Shown piece after piece: positions 1 to 14,000 of a stretch of 64,000 nt of DNA. The DNA comes from Cyprinodon diabolis (taxonomy: Eukaryota; Chordata; Actinopteri; Cyprinodontiformes; Cyprinodontidae), in the NCBI GenBank assembly GCA_030533445.1, contig CM060081.1, positions 4,165,815 through 4,229,814 on the forward strand, read 5' to 3'. The position numbers and the translations under genes were made by a program. Numbering within the stretch: the first letter of the stretch is position 1; every line of letters begins with the position of its first letter. The notes below the pieces were generated by a model that was not told where the DNA came from, did no database searches, and saw only the letters and a program-made list of their open reading frames with translations.

Positions 1-345
1 TGAACATGTGCAGCAAATGGACTGATCCAATATGGTGGAAACTGAAGGGGGGCTGAGACATACATAATATTATAAGCGTTCTGATGGCATTTTAGCGAAA
101 AGATTTTTCTATCTAAAAACATAATTTATATGCACAAATAAGGAATAGTTGTATTAACCATACATGTAAAAAGAGTTTTATGGGGCCGCCAGGAACTTGG
201 GGCCCTAGGGAACTGCCTAGTATTGCCTAGTGGTAAATCCCCCACTGAACTCACCCACCCTGTTTTTCCATGCAGAGCTGCCCACGTAGCTACAAATCTT
301 CCTATATGCATGTTATTTTTTATGCTATGTTATTTTTTATTGTAT
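1..345 (+). mobile_element. Dispersed repeat family A, copy 1 (partial)
   Basis: Shares long collinear stretches with 36990-37240 (same strand) and 21715-21960 (opposite strand), for example GAACATGTGCAGCAAATGG and GGAATAGTTGTATTAACCAT. No coding capacity recognised; class unknown. Confidence 0.6.
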
Positions 346-369
346 TCGAGCTCTTAGGTATTTCTTGTT

Positions 370-906
370 TGCCTTCTGAACAACACAGATCCAAATTTTT
401 TTAATGCGACCCAGGCCACTTGGCTATGTGGTCCTGAATCCGATACGAATCTGATCTTTTCAAATGCAGCCTGTGTGTTAACTGCCAGGTCGGATTAATC
501 CGACCTGAATGTCATTAATACCCGACAGTGGTCACTCCTCTGCTTCTTATTATGCAGAAGTGGCAAGAAAAACAAGACCCATGACGGACAACAATGCAAA
601 GAGCAGTATTTATGTTTAACCCTCTTGGAAAGATTGAGTTTTTAAGGTTGGGAAAGATCGCTAGATAATCTCCAGCACTACCATCCATGTTTACTTCTGA
701 AACACAGAGCATGCTTGCTTGTGACGTCATTGCGTTCTCTACTGCGCATGCGGGACACTTAGGTTGCATGAATGCAGTTAACACAGGAGATCACATACAA
801 GTCGCAAATATTTGGAAATGTGAACAGCAATGCAAAAAAAATCAGATTTCACAAAAAAAAAATCGGAATTGAGTATCAAGGCCTGCAGTGTGAACGTAGC
901 CTTTTT
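370..906 (+). mobile_element. Inverted-repeat transposon family, copy 1 (truncated left)
   Basis: Matches the element at 2640-3864 in order: GAACAACACAGATCCAA, GAATGTCATTAATAC, GGAGATCACATACAAGTC and the right terminus GTGTGAACGTAGCC near 890-903. The left terminus is missing. Non-autonomous. Confidence 0.65.
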
Positions 907-1208
907 TCCCTAGGTCCCTTCTAGACTCCTCTGTCCACACCTGCTCCCAATCTGCTGATTAGCCTGATCTTTGTTCAGTCTCCCATTATACACCTCATGT
1001 TCAGTCACTGTTTGCTGGTTCCTTCTTGTTGTTAGTTGCTTCCTAGTCTCTGACTCACCACGTGAGGTTTCCCTGATGTTTTCTGGTTTTTTGTATTTTA
1101 GAGTTTTGGATATCTGCCTCAATTTTTCATTAAACCAACAATAACTCATCTCTGCTTCACTAATCTCTGCATTTGGGTCCTCAAGAAACCTCACCCTCCT
1201 AGTTGACA
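907..1208 (+). mobile_element. LTR fragment, sibling of the solo LTR at 55636-56055
   Basis: Follows the minus strand of the later solo LTR in order (GTTAGTTGCTT, GTCTCTG, TTTCCCTGATGTTT, TTTGGGTCCTCA, CTCACC) and ends in the same TTGACA terminus. Only the 3' part is present and no internal retrotransposon genes are attached. Confidence 0.6.
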
Positions 1209-2021
1209 TTAGTATGAACATTTGCTTGTTTAGAGTACGAAAAATTAAGTCTTTTAAAAAGACATTGGAGAATACATTTATGTTTAATTTGTTCTTGATT
1301 TTTTTCTGAACCGCTCAAGAACAATAATTTCAGCAGTAGTAACGTTATTTATCTGTTTTAAAGAATTTTTGGTTTCTTACTAATTTCTTTAATGATTTTA
1401 TGTGCAGAAGAAGACAATTTAAAGGCCTCTCTCCAAAAAAAGAATATTCCTAAACCAAGTGTGTTAAACAGTCTTTACTTATGATCAACTAATAAACTGT
1501 CTATATCTGAATGAACCATTTATTAAAGACTGATTTCACGCAGTTTTCTACCTTCAGTCCTAATATACTCCCAGAAGACGACATCTAGTTCTTTCTTTGA
1601 CTAACATAACACATGCATTTAGGTAAAAAAATAAAATCATATCAATTTGGTAGATCTTCTTTCACTGATGAACAAACAAAAAAAGAAGAGTTTCTGAAAT
1701 ATGCAATTTCTAATCTTTTTGGTGCGATTTTGGAAACAACACAGAAAACTTCCTCTTGGCTGTTGAAAAAACTTTTGGTGCTTTTTTAGATTGTAGCCAT
1801 AAGTTTTTTTTTTTAACATGTAAAGAATAAACTGTATAACAGCAGTACCACTGATTGGTAATGGGATGTTTGCATGCATTGCGTTTTCAGTCTCTGTATG
1901 TAGCATTATTGCTAGCCTATGTTCAGGTTCAGGCCAGTCACAGTAAATATGTTTAAAATGTATGACTCGCTGTGTCAATGTGCTTTAAAAACAGATTAAA
2001 AACATCTGTTTGCATTGCTTG
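1209..2021. other. grip2 3' UTR / downstream DNA
   Basis: AT-rich sequence directly downstream of the grip2 stop. Apart from the candidate polyadenylation signal I see no gene or repeat I can name. Confidence 0.5.
1519..1524 (-). terminator. Candidate grip2 polyadenylation signal
   Basis: AATAAA on the minus strand about 500 bp downstream of the grip2 stop. AT-rich DNA offers several weaker alternatives (ATTAAA at 1388-1393), so this is only a candidate. Confidence 0.25.
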
Positions 2022-2180
2022 TTACAGGTCTAAGGGCTCGTCTAAAGTGTTGTTATTATCTTCTGGATGTTCGCTGGCCAGGGGATTCCTGCTGATGACC
2101 AGCTCCAGTCGGTCTCCTGCCTCTGTGATGAGGGGCACCGCTAAGCAGCAATCAAAGTCTCTCGTTCTGACATGGTTCAC
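2022..2180 (-). CDS. grip2: grip2 exon w20 (PDZ7 second half, C-terminus, stop)
   Basis: 159 bp including TAA at 2022-2024; acceptor gtgtccag. It encodes [18 protein letters not shown], then [12 protein letters not shown] and a short acidic tail ending [18 protein letters not shown] is near-invariant in GRIP1/2. This is the terminal coding exon. Confidence 0.96.
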   Translation of the reverse strand: MNHVRTRDFDCCLAVPLITEAGDRLELVISRNPLASEHPEDNNNTLDEPLDL

Positions 2181-4976
2181 CTGGACACAATCAGAAAAAA
2201 ATGCTTCCTGTATAAATAAGATTTAAAAAACCCCTCGATTCATTCAATTATCCCAGCCTTGTTTCTTGAAAACAAAAAGACAGAAAAAACATCTAAATTA
2301 ACAGTGATAGGGAAAAAAATGCATCACCGCGACTTCATAAAAAGTGGTGACATCACAGTTTTTTGAAAGACTAAACAATCTAGAAGAATGCATACTCTGA
2401 ACAAAAAAAACTCAGCATCAAACCAATAACACCAAACCAAAAACATTGCATATTTGCACCATATATATCTAATACTCTGAGCTTCCATATCAATGCATTT
2501 TTTTTTGCACCATGTTTTTCTCTCACAATGTTTACATTTGTTCACTGCTGCACTTTATGAAATGGAAATGTTAGTTTACTGTCTGAAAAGCTGAACTAGA
2601 AGAAATTTCAATAAAAGACAATAAAAGCTGACTAAGGCTAAGGCTAAGTTCACACAGCAGCAAAAAGTGAATCAAATCCGATTTTTTTTGGCTAATATTC
2701 GACCTGTATGTGATCTTCAAGACATTCTGAACAACACAGATCCAATTTTTCCTGAACCTGATCTTATCTAATGCGACCTGTGTGTGAACAGCCAGATCGC
2801 ATTTATCCGAACTGAATGTCATTAATACTCAACAAAGCTTTCAAAGGTGACTTGCTACACAGAAGCGAGAAGAAAAACAACAAGCAGTCACTTTTTTTAA
2901 CCATCTTGAAAATATTGTGTTTTTAAGGTTAGGAAAGATCGCTAGATGTGCTCTGGCACTACCATCCCTGTTTACTTCCACAAACACAGCGCACGCTGGC
3001 TTATGACATCCTCTACTGCACATGTGGGACAATTGCGTTGTATGAATGCAGTTCACACAGGAGATCACATACAAGTCACATATATTTGGAAATGTAAACG
3101 GCCATGCAAAAAAACCCAAATGGATTTCACAAAATCGGAATTGTGCATTAAAGTCGTAGGGAAGCGGCTGCTCCAACCGTTGCTTTTCCGGATTCTCCTG
3201 AGTGGTGCCCGACTTTACACGAGTGAATAAAGTGTATGTGATTGGTCGATTATCAAGAAATTGGTGACTTAGAAACGACACTGTCAAGTAACGCTATGGA
3301 CAGCAGAAACATGCAAGAGGAGGAGAGTTTAGTGTCGGAGGTCGTGGATGAGTCTCCTCCGTCATCCATTTTTTATTTAGAGGAGGAAAGCGGGGACGAA
3401 GATGTTGTGGAAGAGGACGCCAGGGCGGCAGAAGCTTGGTTTGGTGTAGAAGGCTTCCAGCCGTACATGTTTGAGCCCTTGCCTCGCAACGCTGCCAGTT
3501 CTGTTAGCTCTACGCCTGCTGAAGACACAGACGTCCATCCCCGTGAACACTGGGACGCAACTCAATGGGAAAGGAAAGGATTCTTATTTCAACCGTTGCA
3601 TATATTAGCTGCGACGTATGAATCAAGATGCTATTACTGAAAGAAAAATGATTGACAGATGACCGTTGATATATGATTGGCTGAATTTAGGTGTTCAGGC
3701 TGATGTATAACTAACTGGCCTGCAGAAGATAATGAAATAAAAACAACAGATTTTAAGACAGGATTTTTTTCAAAAATAGAAATGATCTAAATTTTGCAAC
3801 AACATCGTCTGATAAAGAGAACATTTTTATACATGTTGGTAAATGATTGTGTGAACTTAGCCTTTGTCATACATTTGAAACTACTTTATGCAGTTTTTTT
3901 TCAGCAATAAGTCACATTTGCAGGTGAAATCCCTGATAAGGCCACATCACATAGATATCTGAACCACCCTCCTGAACGTTTCTGTAAATGAGATTTTCCT
4001 CCATACCTGCAGGATCCTGTCGAACGGCCTCAGTCCGGCTCTGTCCGCTGGTCCATCCGCTCTGATCATGTTCACATAAACACCTTTCTCTAAGAAGCCG
4101 TCTGATACGCTAAAGCCAAAGTCGTCGCTCTCTGGGTCCTTTATCACTGTTACCTGCTCAAGGAAAACAAAAGCATTTCAAGTGTTTCCATGATAACCTT
4201 GGATCAAATATCAAGTTAAAAATAGTTTCTTCAAAATATCTCAAACTAAAAATGTCTTCTAGCTTACAGCGCTTTAAGTTTTTTTTATTATAAGCAGTTT
4301 TTCTAATTTTGTTTTTGTTCAAGTAGTGTTTAGGGTGTAAAAAGTGGATAATTTACAGAGCCTTTCTAAGGATTAGGTAATTTCCTGAAGACGGGCTGAT
4401 TTAGATGAAGCATCAGATCGCAGTTAAAGGGTTACCAACGCCGTTCACCATAGTCTGGTTAGGTGAAGCAGGCACTGTGCTTGAAAGTTTACACACCCTC
4501 CCATTAAAGAGAACGATCAATTCAAAGTAGTAATTCAAATACGAAAACTGAAAACAATGTTAAATAAAAGTTTACTAAATTATAGTTTGGTAAAAGGAAA
4601 TATTAATTTATAATTTTTTATTTAAGAAAGTTATAAAAACTGAGCCAGACAAGGTAAAATACGTTGCTGATGAACAGTCAAACAACATCCCTGTCAAAAG
4701 GTGCAGAAGTTTGACTGAATATTCCCTGAACGTGACAGAAAACACCTGATTTCACTGATTAATGCCTCAAAAAGTTATTCAACAACATTTTTGTTCAGGA
4801 TGTCATTCAGGCTTGTTCATTTATTGTATTTATTAATTTATATATATATATATATATTGGGAATGGCAGTATTTAGCTGCGAGGTCTAAGATTGGCTTAA
4901 AATGAATATGAGGTTTGTATTGCTAGCAGGATTTCCAGGATTTCTAGGCGGATAAATATATATATAAAATCAGTGT

Positions 4977-5022
<46 letters not shown>

Positions 5023-8000
5023 ACACTGATTTTATATATATATTTTTCCGCCTAGAATGTGGAAATCCTGCTAGCAATACAAACCTCATATTCATTTTAA
5101 GCCAATCTTAGACCTCGCAGCTAAATACTGCCATTCCCAATTATACAACAATCATTTTTACATTGTTATCTATCTTTGAGAACATTTAGTAGGAAAAGTA
5201 AAGCTATAAATCTCAGAGCAGAAACAAGAGCATAAAAGAGACAAGCTAACTTTATGCAGCTCCAGGGGAGTTGGGGAAAGAATTCCCTGCATTTCCTCTT
5301 TGATCCGACGAGACTCCCACGTTCTCTCTGAAACTCTTAATGAAGCCTTGAGCTTGGGATCGTGGTGAAGAAGAGGGGACTGCGTCTCTTGGTGGATGTG
5401 GGCTCCATGAAGTAGGTGTGCCTCCTGGTCAAAATGGATCTCCTCATGCATGTGGGAGTCTGAATAACATAAAAAAAAGGTTTAATAGAATTGTTTTTCA
5501 AACTGTCAGCTCAACCCATGTTGCCTCCGACCTTGGTGGATGAGGGCCTCTTCATGCAGATGGACATCTTCGTGCAAATGCACCCCAGGGTGGAATTGTG
5601 AATTCTGATGCATCAAATTTGCTTGACGAAGGAGTGAATTTCTTCGTAATGGACTCATCCTGCTGTGGCTCAGGATGGGCTCAGCTGGAGGTTTGGTGGC
5701 ACTGTCTACACCCAGAGTGATGGCGGTACCCGTCATGATAGAAGCCTGTACAACCAAATGTATGAATCCGTACGCACGTATAAATATCTCACAAAGACAA
5801 AAAAACAAAACTTTATCCGTCCTACTCCTAAATATTCAACCATTTTAATGTTCCAAATGTTGAATTTTTAAACATATTTTTTTTTATTGGAATAAAAATT
5901 AAAAAGGGTATTTGTAGATCTGCAGGATTCTATTATTTTTGTTGTTTATTTGTGACATGCGTCTAAGGATGCCAACGAACCTCTATCTCTCTGAGAAGTT
6001 CAGACTGGCCACAAGTCTCCAGGTCTTCCAGAGCCTGACACCAAAAGCTGTCATCCGGATCCACCAAAATACCGTCTGGTTGTTGGCCGATAAACCTGTT
6101 CAAGAGAGAAACAGAAAAGCAATAATTCGTCCTATTATTAAGCGTACATAGAGTGGAGGAGCGGCCTAGTGGTTAGGGCATAGAGTTTGGAATCCTGAGG
6201 TTGTGAGTTTGAAATCCACTCCCACAGACTGCCACTCTGGGTCTCTGAGCAATACCCTTAATTTAATTCAGTTCAGTTTATTTCTATAACGCCAATTCAC
6301 AACACGTCATCTCAAGGCACTTTACAGTTAACCAGATCATCCAGTCAGATTGATTCAAAGTTTTCTATCTAAGGAAAAACAGTTGATTGCATCAACTCAT
6401 TGACTCAAAGGCAATCCCTCACACTAAGCATGCTTGTAGCGACAGTAGAGAGGAAAAACTCCCTTTGAACAGGAAGAAACCTCCAGCAGAACCAGGCTCA
6501 GTGTGAGCGGCCATTTGCCGAGGCCGACTGGGGTTCAAGGAGACAGAAGCAGACATTGAATGAAGCAGAATGATGAAGTAGGGGTCCCTATGTCCTCCAG
6601 CAGTCTAAGCCTATAGCAGCATAACTATAGAAATAGCACTGGATAAAGTGAGCCTCTCTAACTATTAGCTTTATCAAAAATTCTAGTTTTAAGCCTACCC
6701 TTAAAAGTAGACTGGGTGTCTGCCTCATGGATTAAAACTGGTAGTTGGCCATTTAAGGATTTATATGTGAGGAGGAGGATTTTAAATGCAGAAAGCCAAT
6801 GAAGATGCTGCAGCATTTTGGATCAGCTGAAGGCTTTTAACTACAGTTTGTGGACTTCCTGATAGTAAAGAATTACAATAGTCCAGCCTTGTAGTAACAA
6901 ATGCATGGACTAGTTTCTTAGCATCACCCCTGGACAGGAGATTTCTCATTTTTGCAATATTATGCAGATGAAAGAAGGAGATTCTAGAAACCGATTTAAA
7001 CCAGTCTAGCACTGTTCCTTTAATTCCTACAAAATATTCAAGTCTTTCTAAATAAATATTTTGATCAACTGTATCAAATGCAGCACTGAGATCCAACAGG
7101 ACGAGCACAGATACAAGTCCATTATCTGAGGCCATGAGAATGGGGCTGCTCAGTGGTGCGGCGGGTAGCACTGCTGTCTTGCAGCAAGAGGGTTCCGGGT
7201 TATATTCCCGGCCTGGGGTCTTTCTGTATGGAGTTTGCATGTTCTCCCTGAGCATAAGTGGGTTCTCTCTAAGTACTCCGGCTTCCACCCACAGTCCAAA
7301 AATGTGACTGTCAGGTTAATTAAAACCTTCTCTAAATTCTCCTTAGGCGAGTGTGTGCGTGAATGGTTGTTTGTCCTGTTCGTCTCTATGTTGTCCTGCG
7401 ATGGACTGGTGACCTATCCAGGGTGGACCCAGCTTCACGCCCATAGACAGCTGGAGATAGTACCAGCACCCCTCAAGACCCCAGGAGGGATAAGTGTGAT
7501 GGAAAATGGATGGATGATCTCACATTTGAGAAATTAACTCTCTGCATTTAACCCATCGCCTTGGGAGCAGTGGACCGTCATCGTGGGGCGCCCTGGGAGC
7601 AATTGGGGGTTAGGGGTCTTTTGCTCAGAGACCCAGATCTGCAGTCTGAGGGAGTGGGCCTCGAACTGAGAACCTCAGGATTCCAAGCTCTATGCCCTAA
7701 GCAGCAGGCCGTCACTCACATTTCTAGGAAAGAAAAAGGAGATGTGGTGTAAGGAAGAATCCACCTTCCAACGAGGTGGATAAAATGTTTTACAAATATT
7801 TAAAGAATGTAAAAAAAAAAGTGTAAGGTGACCACCTGCAATTATTTTACATCTTATAAAATACACACTTCAATTTGTTTTTTTTAGATCTGAAATTATA
7901 TGACTACGCTATAATGTTGTTTGAAAATATTTTAAGGCTCTTTCAGGTTCTGTTATTTACACAAAAAACATAAAACTTTTCCCAAACTAAAGCACTTTTT

Positions 8001-11000
8001 AATCCTGGCATCTGCTGGGAGTTTCATTGCCTCTTTCGCTTCTGATGTAACAGGCTCAAGTTCATGTGCTGGTTCTAAAATTTCCCTTGAATTTAACCAG
8101 TGGTCTTTGTTTTGAAGCCTTATTTATGTATCTATTCTTGTGACCACTTTATTCTGTTATGTTTTATTTCAGTGAGAAAAAGAGGCTTTGTATTGCATCT
8201 TTGATCTAAAAAAATGACAATGAAATCAATCAGAAACAGCAGCTTTCAAAAAGTCAGCAGTACCAGCAATAATACTGCAGCATCAAAGCCTTTCTAAAGC
8301 AGATGGTAATACTACATATTTCAGGAAAATGGACTCAATCCAACAATGCCGGAGCCTCAGTTCACCAGATGTTTCTGAGAACTTTGATGAAAACATTTTT
8401 GTTTTATGAACAAATAATCCAGTGAATCAAAAGTTGCCAGAATCGTGGTTTAACATGAGATTGGTTTTACTTAAAAGCCAAGTATGTTTGAGCTAATTTA
8501 AAATCCTCCTTCTCACATAAAAAGCCTTAAATGGCCAAGCTCCATCTGATATCAGAGATCTGATTGTTCCTTATGTTCCAAACAGAGCACTTCGCTCTCA
8601 ATCTGCAGGTTTACTAGTGGTTCCTAGAACTTCTAAAAGTATGACGTTTCATGAGTACACAAGAATGCACAAGTACACAGATTTGCTCTGTTCGAATTCA
8701 TGGGATGCGTCCTCAGAAGGCCAGATTCGAAGGCCAATTACGTCATAGCGCAGCGCCAAGGTCTGATCGGATTCCAAGACTCCTCGTTATGCGGCCTAGA
8801 AATGCGTACTTCTTTTCACCCGTTTTGAAGTACGGGTCCGGTGTTTCCTCTCTATCCTTGGTTTACCCAGGATTCATTGCGAGACCAAGCAAACTGGCTG
8901 CTCCGTGATCAGAGGAAAGGTTACTTGGCACCGAACAGCAGTGAATATTGCAAGTTCAGTTTAATATAATACAAGTATGAATAGTTCCGTTTGAAATGAA
9001 TGAAAATAGCTGTTTTAATGGTTATAGAGTCAGATATGTGGCGGTAATGTTTGATTTATCTAAAGGTTTTTATCTGTTACTGTGTAAATGGGTTTGGCTG
9101 TAATTTAAGGACAGATTCTAATATATCTGCAGGGTGGGAACTATAAATCTGATAGGATTTTAATTTTTTTATTGCTGTTTTGCACAATTTGCTTAACAAA
9201 GTATTTTTTGTTGTTGAATATAAGAGATTTTGCAGATATATTTTTTTATATAAACATTGTTTTGATTTACTTACAATTTTCTACCCCTTTTATAGAATAG
9301 AATAGAAAATCTCTTTATTGTCCCACCATGGGCAAATTTACAGCAGCAGAAAGATTATTGAAAATGGTCACACAAATGTGTACTTTGGAAAAATGTATAA
9401 GACTAAAATAATAGTTAAGAGTTAAAATATAAACAATAAAATACTGTAAAGTGTTTTAACAATATAAAACTGGAGAATTAATAACCAATATGCAGCTATG
9501 GACATTTTTACAGTGATGGATATTTGAAAATATCAGCAACATCAGAGATGTGCAGAATGACAGCAGCAGGTTATTTAACTGAAGGTTTCTATCATTACAT
9601 TTGATTTTATTTGTTCATGCTCCCGGTGGTTGGAACATTTATTCCACTCTGGATTCTCATGAGTGTAGCCTTTGTTCACTATACAATGAAAAATAAATAA
9701 ATAAAAAGAAACAGTATTAAAAGTTCGGTATTCCTTTTTTTCCCTGCTTTGTGTGTCAACTGTAACGTTTGCTAAGCAACAGACCGTACGGCGGAGTAGG
9801 CCGCCAAAGGTAGACCTGTTTGAATTCACAGCCAAAACTCTTCCGGTCTCCTTATTTTCATGGATTTCAAAGGATCCAGTCCAGGTAGACCGCGTCCTTG
9901 GAAGCCCATGAATTCGAACTTAGCCATTGAAAAAAGTCCAGAAACTTTGAACCTTTAATCTGACTGGATAATCTGATTAAATTGTCTCGAAACTGACCGG
10001 AGATGATGGGTGATGGGAAGTGGCCCTATAAAACCAAAATGGATTAATTGAATATTAGTTAAATGAGTATAATTATAATAAAATGCTTTATGAGCAGAGT
10101 CAGTAAAATCTCCAAGCTGTGTCTTTGCAGCCTTTTTTTTATCTTGGTATCCAAATATTTACTACGTTGTAGAAATTCGTGTCAGGCTGATGATATGACT
10201 CCAGTTTTACTGTGCAAATGAGAGCTTCCAAGCTTTTTTCTCATCGTCCCTGCTGAGTTATGTAACTTCACTGGATCCTGTTATCCTCTGAGGGCTTAAC
10301 CTCCTGACTTACCACTCCACACGCAGTGATACAAACACACAGATGCTTCAGATACACAGATTGTTTCACTCACTCTGCCATTCAATCTCCATGGAGGAAT
10401 TCACCAACCTTTTAGAGCTGCCTACCCCGCTGAAAATATATCCCCTTTCAAACTACAGTTGATGCTTGAAAATGAACAGATCCATAAATGATCTGTTCTC
10501 ATTCCTTCCTCCTTCAGTAATATCACTGTTTTGGCTTTAAAAAAGCTGTAGAGTCATTTTATCATCAAATCCCATCATGACTTCTTATCAATTATCTGAA
10601 TGTATGGTTATGTTCAGTCATGAGCAGAATCTTTGTTTTTCTAAACCTTATTCCTGATTTTATACTTTCACTTTAAAAAAACATTTCTTTTTAATAGAGT
10701 CTTCGTGACTAGTCATCTCTTCCCATCAGCGTTAGTGTAAATGTTTATATCTTGGATTAATGCCCTATGTCCTTCGGATGCAACAGATATAAATCTGAAA
10801 ATCAAAACAGTTCAATTTGATCTCTTGTTCACATCTAGTGAAATGCCTTCTAAAGAGGAAAATGTTTTGGTGAGCCAAACTGGATCTGGGAATCATTCAG
10901 CACTAATGTTAGCTCTTACTGTTCCTGTTTCAGATGAACTGTATAAAGCTCACAGCAACTACTTCTACTTTAAAGGAAAAGTCTGGTCATATTCAGAATT

Positions 11001-14000
11001 CAAACTTCTGAAAGTACTTTAAATGTTAAATTATAACATACAGTTCAATAAATGATAAGAGTTTTTAATTAACAGTAATTCTCATTTGAATGTGCTTTAC
11101 TGGAGGCATCCATGTTGGTCAAAGAACACTACTGCCACCTACTGGTTAGTGACATTGTCACGGTGCGGTATCGGCTGTTGATCAAGTCCCAGTGCTGTAT
11201 CTGGTGTTTGTCACAACGCGCTATTATCCAAGTCATCTTGAAAACATTCTTCTTCCAAATGTTGGCTACATATTACGGGTTTTTTCTCTGGCCAGAAGTT
11301 CGATGGCAAATCCTCCCTCTTCAAGTTGATGGTTGGAAATAAGGTGAACTTTATTTTCCACTTTTACCCGATGTATTCAAATATCCAGCTGCCATGCACG
11401 TGGGCATTGTCAGTTTCACTATAGCTCTAGTGAATATCAATGGTGAAGTCCTCTGGAAATCTCCAATAATTGTTGATTGCAGATGTGTCTAGTAGTTCCC
11501 ATTGATTTAGCTTGTAAAGCGGGGAGAATGGCGCTAGGCTTACCGCACCGTGACGTCACTGTCAGAAGATAGCAGGAGGGAGGGGTTACTATATTTGGGC
11601 AAAAATGGACGCTCCCAGACTCAGGGATTATGACAAATTTTTTTTTTTTTTTTACTGATTAAAGCTAAATTAATTAAATTACCGCGAACGTATTAGTTTT
11701 AGGTATAAATAATAACCCATTAGTTATTCTTGCTGACCAGACTTTCCCTTTAACACTCTTTGTTTTAACAAGTTGCTATCAAATATAAGGGGACTCCTCT
11801 AAAATGATTTTTTGGGCATGTTTTGGTCATTAAAATTTTATGAGTAGGCCTATATAAGGAAATACATGAACGTTAACATTATATTAGCGTTCAAAACCAT
11901 TGGTGAAATATAGCTTGTTTTAGCTTTATAAGCAACAGCTCATAATATTAGACTTAGACAGATTTATTTTATCATTCTGTATACACAAGTATAAACAAAA
12001 ATAAATTTCGTCTAGAACAGCTGTCTAGACAATTTCATTTTTCAAAGTGCATTTTGTGACTGTAGCTCCAGCAGGCGTTGGCGATCATAGATGCGGGTTT
12101 GATATCTACTTTGTATCGTTTTAAGCGGCATATTTTGTGAAATTGCTGCTCTTGGCCGCTGCCTTGAAGTGCCGCCATGGATATGATATATATAATGAGA
12201 TGAGAATCAGCTCCTCCAGGTCCAAGGCCATGGTTCTGGTTCTCAACCGTATTAATCTTTTTAATATTTTACTAATTAACGCTTAATTCATTAAATCACC
12301 ACAAACTTATTTGTTTTAGGTATAAATAATGATGCATTGACTATTCGCTGCTGACCAGACTTCTCCTTTTAGTAAAAAACAGTTGTTGTACTTTTGACTA
12401 AATAGAAACAGCTGGGTTATTATTGTACTTTCTTGTAGTTTAACCGCTGAACTAGAGATGGAAAAACAAAAGAACAGCAGAAAACACTGGAAGATGTTTC
12501 TCAGTTTATGTGAGCTCATTCAGAACGTTTCCATTTTGGAGACATCCAAGAGGAAGATCTTACTGCTGGATTATTTTTTATGTGCCAAACGTATCTTAAA
12601 CAAACTGGAAAGTGATAAAAATGTATTTGTTTTCTTTCCGTTGGTTTCTCCTGCACTAAGGCTGAAGAAATTCATTTTTCACAACAAACGGATACGGTAG
12701 TTAATATTCTAGAAATATACCCCGGTGGTTTGTCCCACTCATCCTCACTGAAACCCCCATCACTAAACGGGTAGTTCTTCCTTGGACCAGGAGGTGGCGT
12801 TGTGCTACGTTGCTGCTTGGTGCTACGCCACTCGTGTGGGTGGAGGGCGACTCCCGCTCCTTGATGGGCGTAAGTGCCTGTGGGGGGAAAAGAGTCGGAA
12901 TCACGGTTTGACCGAGAAGAAAGGCTTGAGGTCATTTAGAACGGGAGAAAATGTTTCATAGGATGAAAACATGATGGTTGAAGCCTTAAGCCAGGCTTAC
13001 ACTGTACGATTTATTGCCCTTTTCAGGTCGATTCTCCAATCGTGCGAGAATTTTTCCATCGGGCCAACTTTCAACCTTATCGTGCCTCCTGTAGTGTCCA
13101 GGGGGTAACGAGGGGCGATCAGCCTCTCACGACCACCTCCAATCAGGAATCGTAAGGTCAGGAGAAAATCAAACATGTTTGAAATTCAGTCGGCCTTCGT
13201 AAGACGATTGTGGGCAAATCGCTCAGACGAAAACACAGAAGCATGGTGGGGGTGTGAGTGAAATGGAGTTTTTTTCTGTACAATTGACAGACCAAAGTAG
13301 CCACATTTGCTCAGACATGTCTATGTCCTAATATATCGTCGCCTTTTCTTTTTAGGGCTTTCAGCACAAAAAATTGCACAAACTAGCGCGGTTCACAGCT
13401 TCATATTCCTCTTCTACTCGTTTGGCTTCTGGATAGACGAGTCCGAGTAGCACCATGTCACTGCGGTGCTGAGTCCCAGGTGATTTTCAGACGTACACTG
13501 TGAGCAGGTAGATCGCATCAGAGCGTTGGGTCGCTCAGTGTAAGAACACATATCATAAGCTGCAAACTTTTAAAGCCGGCGGTTTCGCTGTACGGCGTGA
13601 GCTGTAGCTGCATGCAACAATAAAATAATGGTACAGTGTACGCCCGGCTTTATTACATGGGTCACCCAGACCTTACCTTGGCTGCCGTATCCTGCATCCA
13701 GTCCAGAACCATCCCAGGACTCCATAGCAGAGTCAACACTGGGTATAGTAGTGGAGTAAATCTCTGACAGCTTGTTGGTCTGTTGGCTGTCGGTCAAATC
13801 ATCTTCCTCAGGATCACTGACCTCATTCTCCGTCGCATCCTCAGCATCTGCTGCTTTCCTCTTCTCTAAATCTGTAAGAGAAAAAACAATTTAATCGCCA
13901 GGAGTTGGTTTTACCTGTAAAGTTTATGTTGTTCTCCAGCCTCTTATTTGGTTTGCTTATGCCTGATGGCCGAATGGTTTGGCGATGGCATCGAAGCGTT

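Noticed and set aside
3377..3565. Minus-strand 62-codon frame in the 2640-3864 element
   Set aside because: Antisense shadow of the acidic ORF, and not connected to grip2 splice sites.
10741..11022. 93-codon plus-strand frame as a possible small gene
   Set aside because: No domain or signal features, and its 3' part runs into the TTAA-MITE that starts at 10974.
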